Shown here piece after piece: positions 8,963 through 16,815 of a stretch of DNA of 64,000 bases. Position 1 is the stretch's first letter. The number at the start of each line of letters is the position of its first letter. A program made the translations under genes and the position numbers. This stretch comes from Spirochaetaceae bacterium (lineage in GTDB: Bacteria; Spirochaetota; Spirochaetia; Treponematales; Treponemataceae), in the NCBI GenBank assembly GCA_017614995.1, contig JAGAAX010000052.1:62001-126000 (forward strand), written 5' to 3'. A model generated the notes under the pieces. It made no database searches and was not told the origin of the DNA. It was given only the letters and a program-made list of their open reading frames with translations.

Positions 8963-9757
8963 ATGCGGCGAAAAGTTCTAGTCTGCCTTTCTATAGTTTT
9001 ATTTTTCTCAATATGGCACATAATTTCAGTTTTTATGGCGTCGCCGCTTGTTCTGCCTGAACCGAAAAACGTGTTTTTAAGATTAATCAGCTTGTTGCCG
9101 CAGAAGACCTTTCAGACGGCGGTTCTTTCCACTTTGGCGCGTGCCGTAAAAGCTTTTGCAATTTCGCTGTGCTTTTCGCTTGTTTTGGGCATTCTAATCG
9201 GTGCAGACGAAAATCTCGCGGCTTTTTTCAGGTTTCCGCTTTCGGTTATAAAAGCAACGCCGGTAGTTTCAATAATTCTTGTAGCCATGTTCTGGTTCAA
9301 AAGTTCCGCAGTGCCGGTCTTTGTTTCAGTTTTAATGACGCTGCCTGTTTTAACAGAAACTGTTGCCGCCGGAATTAAGAGCACAGACAAAAAGCTGCTT
9401 GCAATGTCTGAAGTTTACTGCTTTTCATTCTGGCAGAAACTGCGCTTTATTTATGTGCCGTCTGTGCTGCCGTATTTTTTTTCAGGCATGTTGAGCGCGC
9501 TCGGTTTAACTTGGAAAGTTGTTGTCGCAGGTGAAATCTTGAGCCTGCCCAAAAATTCTGTCGGAATGGCGCTTCAGACGGCAAAAGTGCATCTTGAGAC
9601 GGCTGACGTTTTTGCGTGGACTGTAACCGTTGTGGCTTTAAGCTACGGTTTGGAGCTTGTTTTTAACTGGTACATCAGAAAAATCCGCAGCCGCTTTCAG
9701 CCTGAATCTGCTGACGGCGCGCAAGCCCCTCAAGCCGGAGGAGCAGCCAATGGATAG
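8963..9757 (+). CDS. ABC transporter permease, NitT/TauT (SsuC-like) family
   Basis: Integral inner-membrane permease of 264 aa with about six hydrophobic segments. The EAA-type coupling loop is visible as SEVYCFSFWQKLRFIYVPSVLP, the segment that contacts the ATPase. It follows the binding protein by five bases and overlaps the ATPase start by eight, so the three proteins form one importer. The last 20 residues are polar and Ala/Gly rich. Confidence 0.88.
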   Translation: MRRKVLVCLSIVLFFSIWHIISVFMASPLVLPEPKNVFLRLISLLPQKTFQTAVLSTLARAVKAFAISLCFSLVLGILIGADENLAAFFRFPLSVIKATPVVSIILVAMFWFKSSAVPVFVSVLMTLPVLTETVAAGIKSTDKKLLAMSEVYCFSFWQKLRFIYVPSVLPYFFSGMLSALGLTWKVVVAGEILSLPKNSVGMALQTAKVHLETADVFAWTVTVVALSYGLELVFNWYIRKIRSRFQPESADGAQAPQAGGAANG

Positions 9758-10511
9758 CCTTGAGAAAATCAACTTGAGCAAAGACGTGCAGATTGAGAAC
9801 CTCACCGTTGTACGCGGAAAAAAATCGATTTATAAAGATTTTTCTATAAAATTTGAAGCCGGTACAGTAAACGCGCTGCTTGCGCCGAGCGGGGCAGGTA
9901 AAACAACGCTGCTCGACTGCATCGCAGCTTTGCTTGAGCCGTCAGCCGGCACAATCAAAGTCGGGGGAAAAAGCATAAAAGAGTACGGAGAAAAAGCTCT
10001 GATTTACGCCTCGTACCTGTTCCAAGAGCCGCGGCTTCTGCCCTGGTGCTCGGTTCTCCGCAACTGTACGCTTCCATTAGAGAACACAATGCCGAAAGAT
10101 GAAGCCGTCCGGCGCGCAGAAGCTTTTTTGTGCGCGGCAGGGCTTAAAGACAAAATCAACGATTTTCCGCCAAATCTTTCTGGCGGAGAACGGCAGCGCG
10201 CCGCGGTTGCAAGATCTTTCGCCGTAAAAGCGCCGCTTCTGCTCATGGACGAAGCCTTTCAGTCGCAGGACATTATGCTTAAAGAACAGCTCATGCAGCT
10301 TTTAAAAGAACTTCTTGAAACGGAGCGTCGGACTGTGCTTTTTGTGACCCACGACATAAGAGAATCTTTAGAGATGGCTGACAGAATCATCATTTTAAAG
10401 CCGCTCTCAAAACAAGATTCTACGCTGCACGTTGCGCTCGATGCGCTTACAAAAGATTTTGAAAGCGCAACTCTTCGTGATAAAATACTTGAAACTTTTG
10501 CAGCCGGTTAA
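9750..10511 (+). CDS. ABC transporter ATP-binding protein, NitT/TauT (SsuB-like) family
   Basis: Cytoplasmic ATPase of the importer. Walker A is APSGAGKTT, the Q-loop FQEPRLLPW is characteristic of this family, the signature is LSGGERQR and Walker B is LLLMDEAFQSQD, followed by the switch histidine in FVTHDIRES. The ATG at 9750 is preferred over an earlier frame opening because CCGGAGGAG sits 7-8 bases upstream and the ABC fold begins directly after it. Length is then 253 aa, normal for SsuB/TauB. Confidence 0.88.
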   Translation: MDSLEKINLSKDVQIENLTVVRGKKSIYKDFSIKFEAGTVNALLAPSGAGKTTLLDCIAALLEPSAGTIKVGGKSIKEYGEKALIYASYLFQEPRLLPWCSVLRNCTLPLENTMPKDEAVRRAEAFLCAAGLKDKINDFPPNLSGGERQRAAVARSFAVKAPLLLMDEAFQSQDIMLKEQLMQLLKELLETERRTVLFVTHDIRESLEMADRIIILKPLSKQDSTLHVALDALTKDFESATLRDKILETFAAG

Positions 10512-10522
10512 AAGAGGTGAAA

Positions 10523-11101
10523 ATGACATCGGTTTATTTTGTAAGACACTGCCAGCCAGACCACAGCGTTTATGACGACAGAACAAGGCCGCTCTCTAAA
10601 GAGGGTGCGGAAGATTCGTTTGCTGTAATGGAATTTTTCAAAGACAAAAAGATTGACGCATTCTATTCAAGCCCGTACAAGCGCAGTTTTGACACAATTC
10701 TGCACGCGGCAGAAGATCATAAAATGCAGATTACAACAGACGAGCGCCTGCGTGAGCGCAAAGCCGGAATTGACGCCAACAATTTTGAGATGTTCAAAAA
10801 AAGATGGAGCGACAAAACTTTTGCCGAAGCAGAGGGCGAATCGATTGGAGCTGTGCAGAAGCGCAATATCGAGGCACTTTTCGAGATCCTCGACAAAAAT
10901 AAAGGCAAAACCGTTGTAATCGGCACGCATGGCACTGCATTGAGCAGCATTTTCAACTATTTTGAGCCGTCTTTTAACTGCGACGATTTCCTGCGCATAA
11001 TAGATTTTATGCCCTACATTGTGCGCCTCGATTTTGACGGCAGAACGCTTCTTGCAAAAACCGAAGAAATGTATATCGAAAAAGAGTTTAATAAAGCATG
11101 A
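10523..11101 (+). CDS. Histidine phosphatase superfamily protein (phosphoglycerate mutase-like)
   Basis: The catalytic histidine lies in FVRHCQPDH near the N-terminus, with RHC in place of the commoner RHG. The acid/base region SSPYKRSFDT and second histidine GTHGTAL are intact. The family includes phosphoglycerate mutases, sugar phosphatases and the alpha-ribazole phosphatase CobC. The ATG at 10523 is chosen over a GTG six bases earlier because AGAGG is correctly spaced from it. A cobalamin-salvage role is possible given the corrinoid genes downstream, but the sequence does not decide this. Confidence 0.75.
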   Translation: MTSVYFVRHCQPDHSVYDDRTRPLSKEGAEDSFAVMEFFKDKKIDAFYSSPYKRSFDTILHAAEDHKMQITTDERLRERKAGIDANNFEMFKKRWSDKTFAEAEGESIGAVQKRNIEALFEILDKNKGKTVVIGTHGTALSSIFNYFEPSFNCDDFLRIIDFMPYIVRLDFDGRTLLAKTEEMYIEKEFNKA

Positions 11102-11826
11102 AAAAATGCGCCTGCCTTTTTAGCTTCATTCTGATTTTTCTCTCAATTGAGTCGTGTTCAAAAAACAAAGATTCTGCGCCAGCCGTAGAAAATTTGCCTG
11201 AAACTTCTTTGCAGACGGCACAAACGCCCGTAACTGAATACGCGTTTATAAATTCAAAAGGCGGCTTAAAATTGAAGGCTATGCCCGAGACTGAAGGGGA
11301 GTCTGTTTGTGAGCTTAAAGACAAAACGCAGGTAGAAGTTTTAACCCGGCCGGCTGCCGGAGCTGAAGCCGCGGACGGAGAACTTACGGTAAATGAGCCT
11401 GTCTGGGTTCAGATAAAAACCGCTGACGGAAAAACCGGCTATGTTTTAAGCCGCTATATCGAAGATTCACTTGAAGCAATAGACTTTATCCGCAAGGTTG
11501 AAGGTTCTTATAACGAAAGCGGCAAAGATTCAGACCAGAAAATAACGATAAAGTACATCGGTAACAAAAAATTCGATGTTGATGCCAATTGGAAAATGTT
11601 TCAGTCTAAAAATCTGCTTACGGCAGAAGAGATTGAAAAGTCAGATTTTCTAATCCGTTCCGGCAGCCGCGACGGCGTGCAGGTTGATTACAAGCTGCAT
11701 TTTGCAGACGGTGAGCTTAATTATGATTTCGTCGGTCAATACTGGGATTTTGACGCCGACAACAACCCGATAAACAGACGCGAATCAAGAATCAACACAA
11801 AACTGAAAAGGATAGAATCAGAATAG
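11098..11826 (+). CDS. SH3-domain lipoprotein
   Basis: The N-terminus KKCACLFSFILIFLSIESC carries a lipoprotein signal with the modified cysteine at position 20. Residues about 40-125 resemble a bacterial SH3 (SH3b) domain (KGGLKLKAMPETEGESVCEL ... PVWVQIKTADGKTGYVLSRY). The remaining 110 residues look like a beta-rich lipocalin-like or uncharacterised domain. It overlaps the preceding stop by four bases (ATGA), so it is co-translated. Likely anchored in the cell envelope; function unknown. Confidence 0.75.
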   Translation: MKKCACLFSFILIFLSIESCSKNKDSAPAVENLPETSLQTAQTPVTEYAFINSKGGLKLKAMPETEGESVCELKDKTQVEVLTRPAAGAEAADGELTVNEPVWVQIKTADGKTGYVLSRYIEDSLEAIDFIRKVEGSYNESGKDSDQKITIKYIGNKKFDVDANWKMFQSKNLLTAEEIEKSDFLIRSGSRDGVQVDYKLHFADGELNYDFVGQYWDFDADNNPINRRESRINTKLKRIESE

Positions 11827-11829
11827 ACT

Positions 11830-12822
11830 ATGAAATTTACCTGTAAAATTCTGCTTATAATTGCTCTGCTTTTTGCGGCTGTTTTTTTCAGTCTTGCCTT
11901 GGGGGCGGAGCGCATCAGTTTTGCGTCTGTTTTCAACATAAAAGATTATGATTCTTTTACGCATATACTTGTCTTTAAAATAAGAGCACCGCGGACGGTT
12001 ATCGCAATGTTTGCGGGTGCGCTGCTTGCAGGTGCGGGCTGTCTTTTTCAGGGCTTTTTTAGAAACGCTCTGGCAGACCCGGCTATTATGGGCGTGTCAT
12101 CGGGTGCGGCGCTTGGTGCGGTTTTAGTTTCTATTTTGCTCAGCATGTCTGCAATTCAAGGCTCAACGCCGTTTTTGATTCAGTGCGGTGCGTTTATAGG
12201 CGCGTTAGCTGCGGTCTGGGCTGCATATTTTATTGCAGGCAAAAAACGTTACGAGCCGGGTGCGGTTTCGCTGCTGCTCACTGGCATAGCGTTAAGCGCG
12301 TGTTTTTCGGCAATTAATTCGCTTCTGCTGCTTATACATTACAACGAGCTTCATAAAATGTATGCGTGGACTTTGGGTAGCTTCAACGGCAAAACATGGA
12401 ACGATGCGCTGCGGCTGCTGATTCCGGCTGTGTTGGTTATTCCGCTTTATTTTACGGTTGCAAAGCCGCTTGACGTGCTTTCACTTGGCGAGCGGAGCGC
12501 CTCAACTTTGGGCTTGAACACAAAACGCGCAGGGCTTGCAATAATTGCGTTCGGCTCGCTTGGAACGGCACTGGCTGTATGCAGCGGCGGCACAATCGGC
12601 TTTATCGGGCTTATCGGACCGCACATTGCAAGGCTTTTGTTCGGGCCTTCGCACAAAAAGCTTTTGGCTTCAAGTATGCTGCTCGGTGCTCTGCTGCTGC
12701 TTGTCTCTGACATAGTTGCAAGAACCGCCGCCGCACCAATGGAAATTCCTGTGGGAATAATAACATCGCTCATGGGTACGCCGTTTTTTCTTTCAGTTAT
12801 GGCAAAAGGCAGGCTGCGGTGA
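11830..12822 (+). CDS. FecCD/BtuC-type ABC transporter permease
   Basis: A 330-residue multi-spanning permease of the BtuC/FecCD family. Visible hallmarks are KIRAPRTVIAMFAGALLAGAG near the first helices, GCLFQGFFRNALADP, GVSSGAALGA and the coupling region GFIGLIGPHIARLLFG. These transporters import cobalamin, haem or ferric siderophores. The operon ends in a corrinoid activation protein, which favours a corrinoid ligand. The stop overlaps the next start. Confidence 0.9.
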   Translation: MKFTCKILLIIALLFAAVFFSLALGAERISFASVFNIKDYDSFTHILVFKIRAPRTVIAMFAGALLAGAGCLFQGFFRNALADPAIMGVSSGAALGAVLVSILLSMSAIQGSTPFLIQCGAFIGALAAVWAAYFIAGKKRYEPGAVSLLLTGIALSACFSAINSLLLLIHYNELHKMYAWTLGSFNGKTWNDALRLLIPAVLVIPLYFTVAKPLDVLSLGERSASTLGLNTKRAGLAIIAFGSLGTALAVCSGGTIGFIGLIGPHIARLLFGPSHKKLLASSMLLGALLLLVSDIVARTAAAPMEIPVGIITSLMGTPFFLSVMAKGRLR

Positions 12823-13562
12823 TACAGGCTGTAGATTTATGTGCCGGCTACAAAAATAATATGGTTCTCAAAAATCTTTCCTTTACACTGAAAGACAGCG
12901 GCTTGAACGTGCTTTTGGGCGCAAATGGTTCGGGCAAATCTACCTTGCTTTCTATAATTGCAGGTGTGCCGAACAGCTCACTTGAGTGCAGAAACGAGCC
13001 GCTGATTGACGGCAAAAAGGTTCAGGCTTATTCAAGTTTTGAGCGCGCGCAGAAAATTGCATTTACGGCTCAAAGTGAAACATGTGCATGGGCTTATACG
13101 GTGCGCGAATATGTGTCGATGGGGCGTTTTGCCAAAGAAGAAAATCCTCAGATTGTGGAATGGGCTTTAAAAAGCCTTGCACTTGAGGCATTGGCTGACC
13201 GCGCTGTTACAGAAATTTCGGGCGGCGAGTTTGCAAGAGCCGCCATTGCGCGCAGTCTTGTGCAGGACACGCCCTATCTTCTGCTTGATGAACCGCAGGC
13301 GAACCTCGATATTCAGCACCAGTATGCGCTTTTTAACCTTCTTGAAGAAATTGCAAAGACAAAAAGCATTCTTGTAACAATGCACGACATAAACATGGCG
13401 GCTCTGTTTGCGGAAAATATTCTGCTTTTAAAGTCCGGCAGCTTAATCGCAGAAGGTGCGCCAGAAGAAGTAATCACTTCGGCGAATATCCAGAAAGCCT
13501 ACGGCATAACCGTACAGCTCATGGAGCACCCGATAAGAAAGAAAGTGCAGATTTATCTGTGA
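12819..13562 (+). CDS. FecE/BtuD-type ABC transporter ATP-binding protein
   Basis: ATPase partner of the preceding permease. Walker A GANGSGKSTLL, signature ISGGEFARAAIARSL (an unusual GGEFAR in place of GGE.QR), Walker B LLLDEPQANLDIQHQ and a switch histidine in VTMHDINMAA. It starts at a GTG that overlaps the permease stop (GTGA), a typical translational coupling. Length is 247 aa. A stretch of about 117 bases follows before the binding protein, which has its own promoter. Confidence 0.9.
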   Translation: MIQAVDLCAGYKNNMVLKNLSFTLKDSGLNVLLGANGSGKSTLLSIIAGVPNSSLECRNEPLIDGKKVQAYSSFERAQKIAFTAQSETCAWAYTVREYVSMGRFAKEENPQIVEWALKSLALEALADRAVTEISGGEFARAAIARSLVQDTPYLLLDEPQANLDIQHQYALFNLLEEIAKTKSILVTMHDINMAALFAENILLLKSGSLIAEGAPEEVITSANIQKAYGITVQLMEHPIRKKVQIYL

Positions 13563-13644
13563 TAAGGTGAAACCCCAGTTTTATCTTCAAAAATATGGTG
13601 GATAATTCAACATTTGGATTAATTAATAGAATCAGACATATGTC

Positions 13645-13673
13645 TTGTTCAACGCTTGCTTTTGGCTTACTAT
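13645..13673 (+). promoter_or_regulatory. Promoter for the BtuF-like gene, predicting a leaderless mRNA
   Basis: TTGTTC at 13645-13650, 17 bases, TACTAT at 13668-13673. The expected start of transcription, about seven bases after the -10 box, coincides with the A of the ATG at 13680. Only AGGG two bases before the ATG could serve as ribosome-binding site, which is too close to work well. Confidence 0.55.
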
Positions 13674-13679
13674 AGGGCT

Positions 13680-14564
13680 ATGAAAAGGCTTTTAGTTTCG
13701 GTTTTTGCTTTTTGTTTTATATGGTGCTCGGTAGAGGTTTTTGCGTTTGCAAAGCGTGAGAGCGTAAAGGCTCAAGATGCTGTACCTTCGCGGATTGTTT
13801 CGCTTTCGCCTGCGGCAACGGAGATTCTTTTTGCTGTGGGGGCGCAAGACCAGATTGTGGCGCGCACAAATTTGTGCAATTATCCGAAAGAAGCTGAAAA
13901 AATTCCGGCTGTGGGCGGCTTTGACGCCAAGCTTTTCAGTTTGGAGAACATAATCTCTTTTAACCCAGACTTTGTCTATTTGACGGACGGAATGCACAAT
14001 CATCTGATTGAGCCTCTGACTTCTTATGGAATAAAAATCTATGTCTCTAAGGCAAATTCTTTGAACGACGTCCTCGAAGAGATTCAGACTATAGCCGAAA
14101 TTACAGGACACAAAGAGAACGGCGCAAAATGCGTTGAAAGCATTAGAAAAGAATTCGCGCAGGCTCAAGAAGAAACAAAAAAGCTGAATCTTGCCAAAAA
14201 GCCCTCTGTTTACTGGGAAATTTGGAACGCGCCGTACATGAGCATCGGCAGCGCTTCGTTCTTAAACGAAATTATAGAGCTTGCGGGCTTAAACAATATT
14301 TTCGGCACGCTCAATCAGGAATATCCTGTTGTAAGCGAAGAAACCATAATTGCCAGAAATCCTGACATAATTTTGTTTGCTTCTGACGCGAACCTCTCTA
14401 AAGAGGATTTTATGAAGCGCGGTTCATGGAAAAATATTGCTGCGCTGAAAAACGGCAGAATTTATTGCATTGACGCCGATTTGATGACGCGCCCCGGCCC
14501 GAGAGTGGGCAAGGCTGCTCTTGCTTTAAGCGAAATTGCAAAACAAGCTTTTGAAGAACGGTAA
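13680..14564 (+). CDS. BtuF/FecB-type substrate-binding protein
   Basis: Periplasmic binding protein of the BtuCDF/Fec class, starting at MKRLLVSVFAFCF with a signal peptide ending near residue 24. Family landmarks are RIVSLSPAATEILFAVGAQDQIV, YPKEAEKIPAVGGFDA, NPDFVYL and, at the C-terminus, RPGPRVGKAALALSEIA. It completes the importer encoded by the two preceding genes. The arrangement permease-ATPase-binding protein followed directly by a corrinoid activator points to corrinoid, but haem or siderophore cannot be excluded. Confidence 0.88.
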   Translation: MKRLLVSVFAFCFIWCSVEVFAFAKRESVKAQDAVPSRIVSLSPAATEILFAVGAQDQIVARTNLCNYPKEAEKIPAVGGFDAKLFSLENIISFNPDFVYLTDGMHNHLIEPLTSYGIKIYVSKANSLNDVLEEIQTIAEITGHKENGAKCVESIRKEFAQAQEETKKLNLAKKPSVYWEIWNAPYMSIGSASFLNEIIELAGLNNIFGTLNQEYPVVSEETIIARNPDIILFASDANLSKEDFMKRGSWKNIAALKNGRIYCIDADLMTRPGPRVGKAALALSEIAKQAFEER

Positions 14565-14569
14565 AATTA

Positions 14570-16228
14570 GTGGCTTTTTTAACTGTTCATTTTTCAAATA
14601 AAGAAACTCCGTTCAGACTGAAAATCGAAACGCCCTGCGCGGCGTTTGAGGCTTATAATAAAGCCTGCAAATTATGCGGAATTGCGCCAAAGACAAAATA
14701 TTGTGCCGGCGGAATTTGCGGAAAGTGCCGCGCGAAAATTACCGGCAGCCTTTCGGCACATACCCAGACAGAAAAATCAAAGCTTTCGGCGCAAGAGCTA
14801 AGTGAAGGCGTAAGGCTTCTCTGCCAGACTGAAATTCTTGGCGATGCAGAGCTGTTTGCAGATTTTAAGGCTGAAAACATGCAGATTGAATCTGCCGGTT
14901 TTTTGGGACAAATCCATGAATTTGCAGATTATTCTGGTTTTGGTGTTGCTGTCGATTTGGGTACAACCACAATTGCCGGGCTTTTGTTCAGAGCCGGTAG
15001 CGGTGCGCCGTTAGCTTCTGTCGTTCTGCCTAATCCGCAGCGGTGCTTTGGTTCAGACGTAATCACAAGAATAACGGCAAGTCTTGAAGGGCACGCAGAT
15101 GAGCTTTTTCAGCTTGTTTGCGGTGCAATCGACAATCTAATAGAAGAATTGTGTGCAAAAGCTGGCTACGGCTCAAAAGACGTAAGCCGAATCACTATAA
15201 GCGCAAACACCACAATGCTTTATCTTTTAACAGAGCGTGACTGCGCTTCAATTTCTAAAAGCCCGTTTGATGCAGACTGTCTTTTTGGCGTAGAGCTTGA
15301 AGCCGGAAACTTGAATAGAAGGGGCAGCGGCTTAAAAGCTGTAAATGCTTCTGTGCCGGTCTATCTTTTGCCATGCGTGTCTGCCTTTATTGGCGCAGAC
15401 ACAATTGCGTGCATTTTAAGCTTAAACATAGAAAACTGTAAGCGCCCGGCTGTTATTGCTGACTTGGGCACAAACAGCGAGATGGTTTTGTTTGTTCCCC
15501 CTGAAAACGCTAGCCCGGCAGAAATAATTTGCACTTCAAGTGCGGCAGGCCCTGCTTTTGAGGGCGCAAACATTTCATGCGGAATGTGTGCAATAGACGG
15601 CGCAATTGAAAACATTTCGCTGGTCAACGGCAGGGCAGAATATTCGGTTATAGGCGGTGCAGCACTGGCAGGGCTTTGCGGTTCCGGGCTTTTGGACGCT
15701 GTTGCTGTTCTGCGCCAGACTTATCAGCTTGACGAAGCCGGCACATTCACCGCTTTTGACGATGACGAAGGGCTTTTTGAGATAATTCAAGACAATAGCG
15801 GCGCAAAAGCTGTGCTTTACAAAGATGCTTCAAAAGAAATCAGCCTTCTGCAGAGCGATATACGCGCGTTTCAGCTTGCAAAAGCTTCTCTTTGTGCAGG
15901 GCTTGAGTGTCTTATAAGCAAAGCCGGAATCAGCGCGCAGAGCATTGAAAGGGTTTATCTTGCAGGCGGTTTTGCAAAATCTTTTAATGTTGCAAACGCT
16001 GTTTATGTCGGGCTTTTCCCGGACGGAATGGCGAAAAACGTGCAGTATTGCGGAAACGCTTCTCTTATGGGCGCATCACTTGTGCTTCAAGATAAAACCG
16101 CCAAAGCCCGCGCCCAAGCCATAGCAGAAAAAGCCACCGTATTTGAATTAGGCGGCTCAAAACTGTTCCAAGAACTTTTTATAGCAAGAATGAACCTGAA
16201 ATCAGGAAATTTTTTGTGCCGACATTGA
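14570..16228 (+). CDS. Corrinoid activation (RACE/RamA-like) protein: 2Fe-2S ferredoxin plus ASKHA domain
   Basis: ATP-dependent reductive activator of corrinoid proteins by family (ASKHA, DUF4445). The N-terminus carries a plant-type ferredoxin cysteine pattern, CAGGICGKCRAKITG with a later LLCQTE. A nucleotide-binding ASKHA fold follows, with GVAVDLGTTTIAGLLF near residue 125, a second phosphate loop VIADLGTNSEMVLF and the adenosine region VYLAGGFAKSFNV. The GTG start lies five bases after the binding-protein stop. These enzymes reduce Co(II) back to Co(I) in methyltransferase corrinoid proteins, so an unseen methyltransferase elsewhere in the genome is expected. The gene ends before an intrinsic terminator. 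Confidence 0.85.
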   Translation: MAFLTVHFSNKETPFRLKIETPCAAFEAYNKACKLCGIAPKTKYCAGGICGKCRAKITGSLSAHTQTEKSKLSAQELSEGVRLLCQTEILGDAELFADFKAENMQIESAGFLGQIHEFADYSGFGVAVDLGTTTIAGLLFRAGSGAPLASVVLPNPQRCFGSDVITRITASLEGHADELFQLVCGAIDNLIEELCAKAGYGSKDVSRITISANTTMLYLLTERDCASISKSPFDADCLFGVELEAGNLNRRGSGLKAVNASVPVYLLPCVSAFIGADTIACILSLNIENCKRPAVIADLGTNSEMVLFVPPENASPAEIICTSSAAGPAFEGANISCGMCAIDGAIENISLVNGRAEYSVIGGAALAGLCGSGLLDAVAVLRQTYQLDEAGTFTAFDDDEGLFEIIQDNSGAKAVLYKDASKEISLLQSDIRAFQLAKASLCAGLECLISKAGISAQSIERVYLAGGFAKSFNVANAVYVGLFPDGMAKNVQYCGNASLMGASLVLQDKTAKARAQAIAEKATVFELGGSKLFQELFIARMNLKSGNFLCRH

Positions 16229-16243
16229 CAGGTCTTTGATTTT

Positions 16244-16273
16244 TTGATAATTTATATACGAACATATTATAAT
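16244..16273 (+). promoter_or_regulatory. Candidate promoter of the rimP-nusA-infB operon
   Basis: TTGATA at 16244-16249, 18 bases, TATAAT at 16268-16273. The expected start is near 16280, directly upstream of a terminator-like hairpin. A weaker -10-like TATTAT at 16320 downstream of the hairpin could be an alternative promoter. Confidence 0.5.
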
Positions 16274-16285
16274 CTTTCAACATTG

Positions 16286-16311
16286 AGAGTCGTTCAAACG
16301 GCTCTTTTTTT
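16286..16311 (+). terminator. Intrinsic terminator, possibly an attenuator of the nusA operon
   Basis: AGAGTCGT and GCGGCTCT-like arms (AGAGTCGTT at 16286-16294 with AACGGCTCT at 16297-16305, one G-T pair) form a tight hairpin followed by a run of T. It can end the corrinoid-operon transcript, but it also lies just inside the transcript from the TATAAT promoter at 16268. Confidence 0.7.
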
Positions 16312-16339
16312 ATATCTGCTATTATAGATTGGAGTTGCT

Positions 16340-16804
16340 TTGGAATATGCACCGCTTGCGGAAATTCCGCATTATTCAGATTGCGAACCGATTGTTTCAG
16401 GTTTGGGCTATTCGCTCGTAGAACTTCGTATTTTCCGTACAAATGGAACTACACAAGTCAGAGCCGTAATTGCACATGCTGACCCCGATAACCCGAACGG
16501 CATCGGCGTAAACGACTGCGCCAAAGTTCACAGGCTTTTACTTCCGCGTCTTGAGGTAATTCTTGACAATCAGGACATCTATATGGAAGTTACTTCACCT
16601 GGTACAGAAAGACAGATAAAAAATGCGGCAGAATTCGCGTTTTTTGTCAAAAAATATGCGCGTGTCTATGACACTACAATTTCAGACTGGATTGCAGGTC
16701 AGATTGTCAGTGCAGACAAAGAGCAGATAAAACTGATGATAGACGGAACGGAAAAAGTTATTCCGTTTACTAATATAGCAAAAGCAAAGTTACTAAACTC
16801 ATAG
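16340..16804 (+). CDS. rimP: Ribosome maturation factor RimP
   Basis: Cytoplasmic 30S assembly factor. The N-terminal alpha/beta domain contains GLGYSLVELRIFRTNG and ...GIGVNDCAKVHRLLLPRLE, and the segment DIYMEVTSPGTERQIKNAAEF is the RimP signature. The C-terminal SH3-like fold follows. It starts at TTG (16340) with GGAG five bases upstream; no in-frame ATG is available near the start. It is the first gene of the conserved rimP-nusA-infB-rbfA-truB order and ends 11 bases before nusA. Confidence 0.93.
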   Translation: MEYAPLAEIPHYSDCEPIVSGLGYSLVELRIFRTNGTTQVRAVIAHADPDNPNGIGVNDCAKVHRLLLPRLEVILDNQDIYMEVTSPGTERQIKNAAEFAFFVKKYARVYDTTISDWIAGQIVSADKEQIKLMIDGTEKVIPFTNIAKAKLLNS

Positions 16805-16815
16805 GAGGTGCCGGT

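Noticed and set aside
13563-13644. Cobalamin riboswitch before the BtuF-like gene
   Set aside because: The gap is too short and I find no B12-box-like sequence; the promoter sits next to the ATG.
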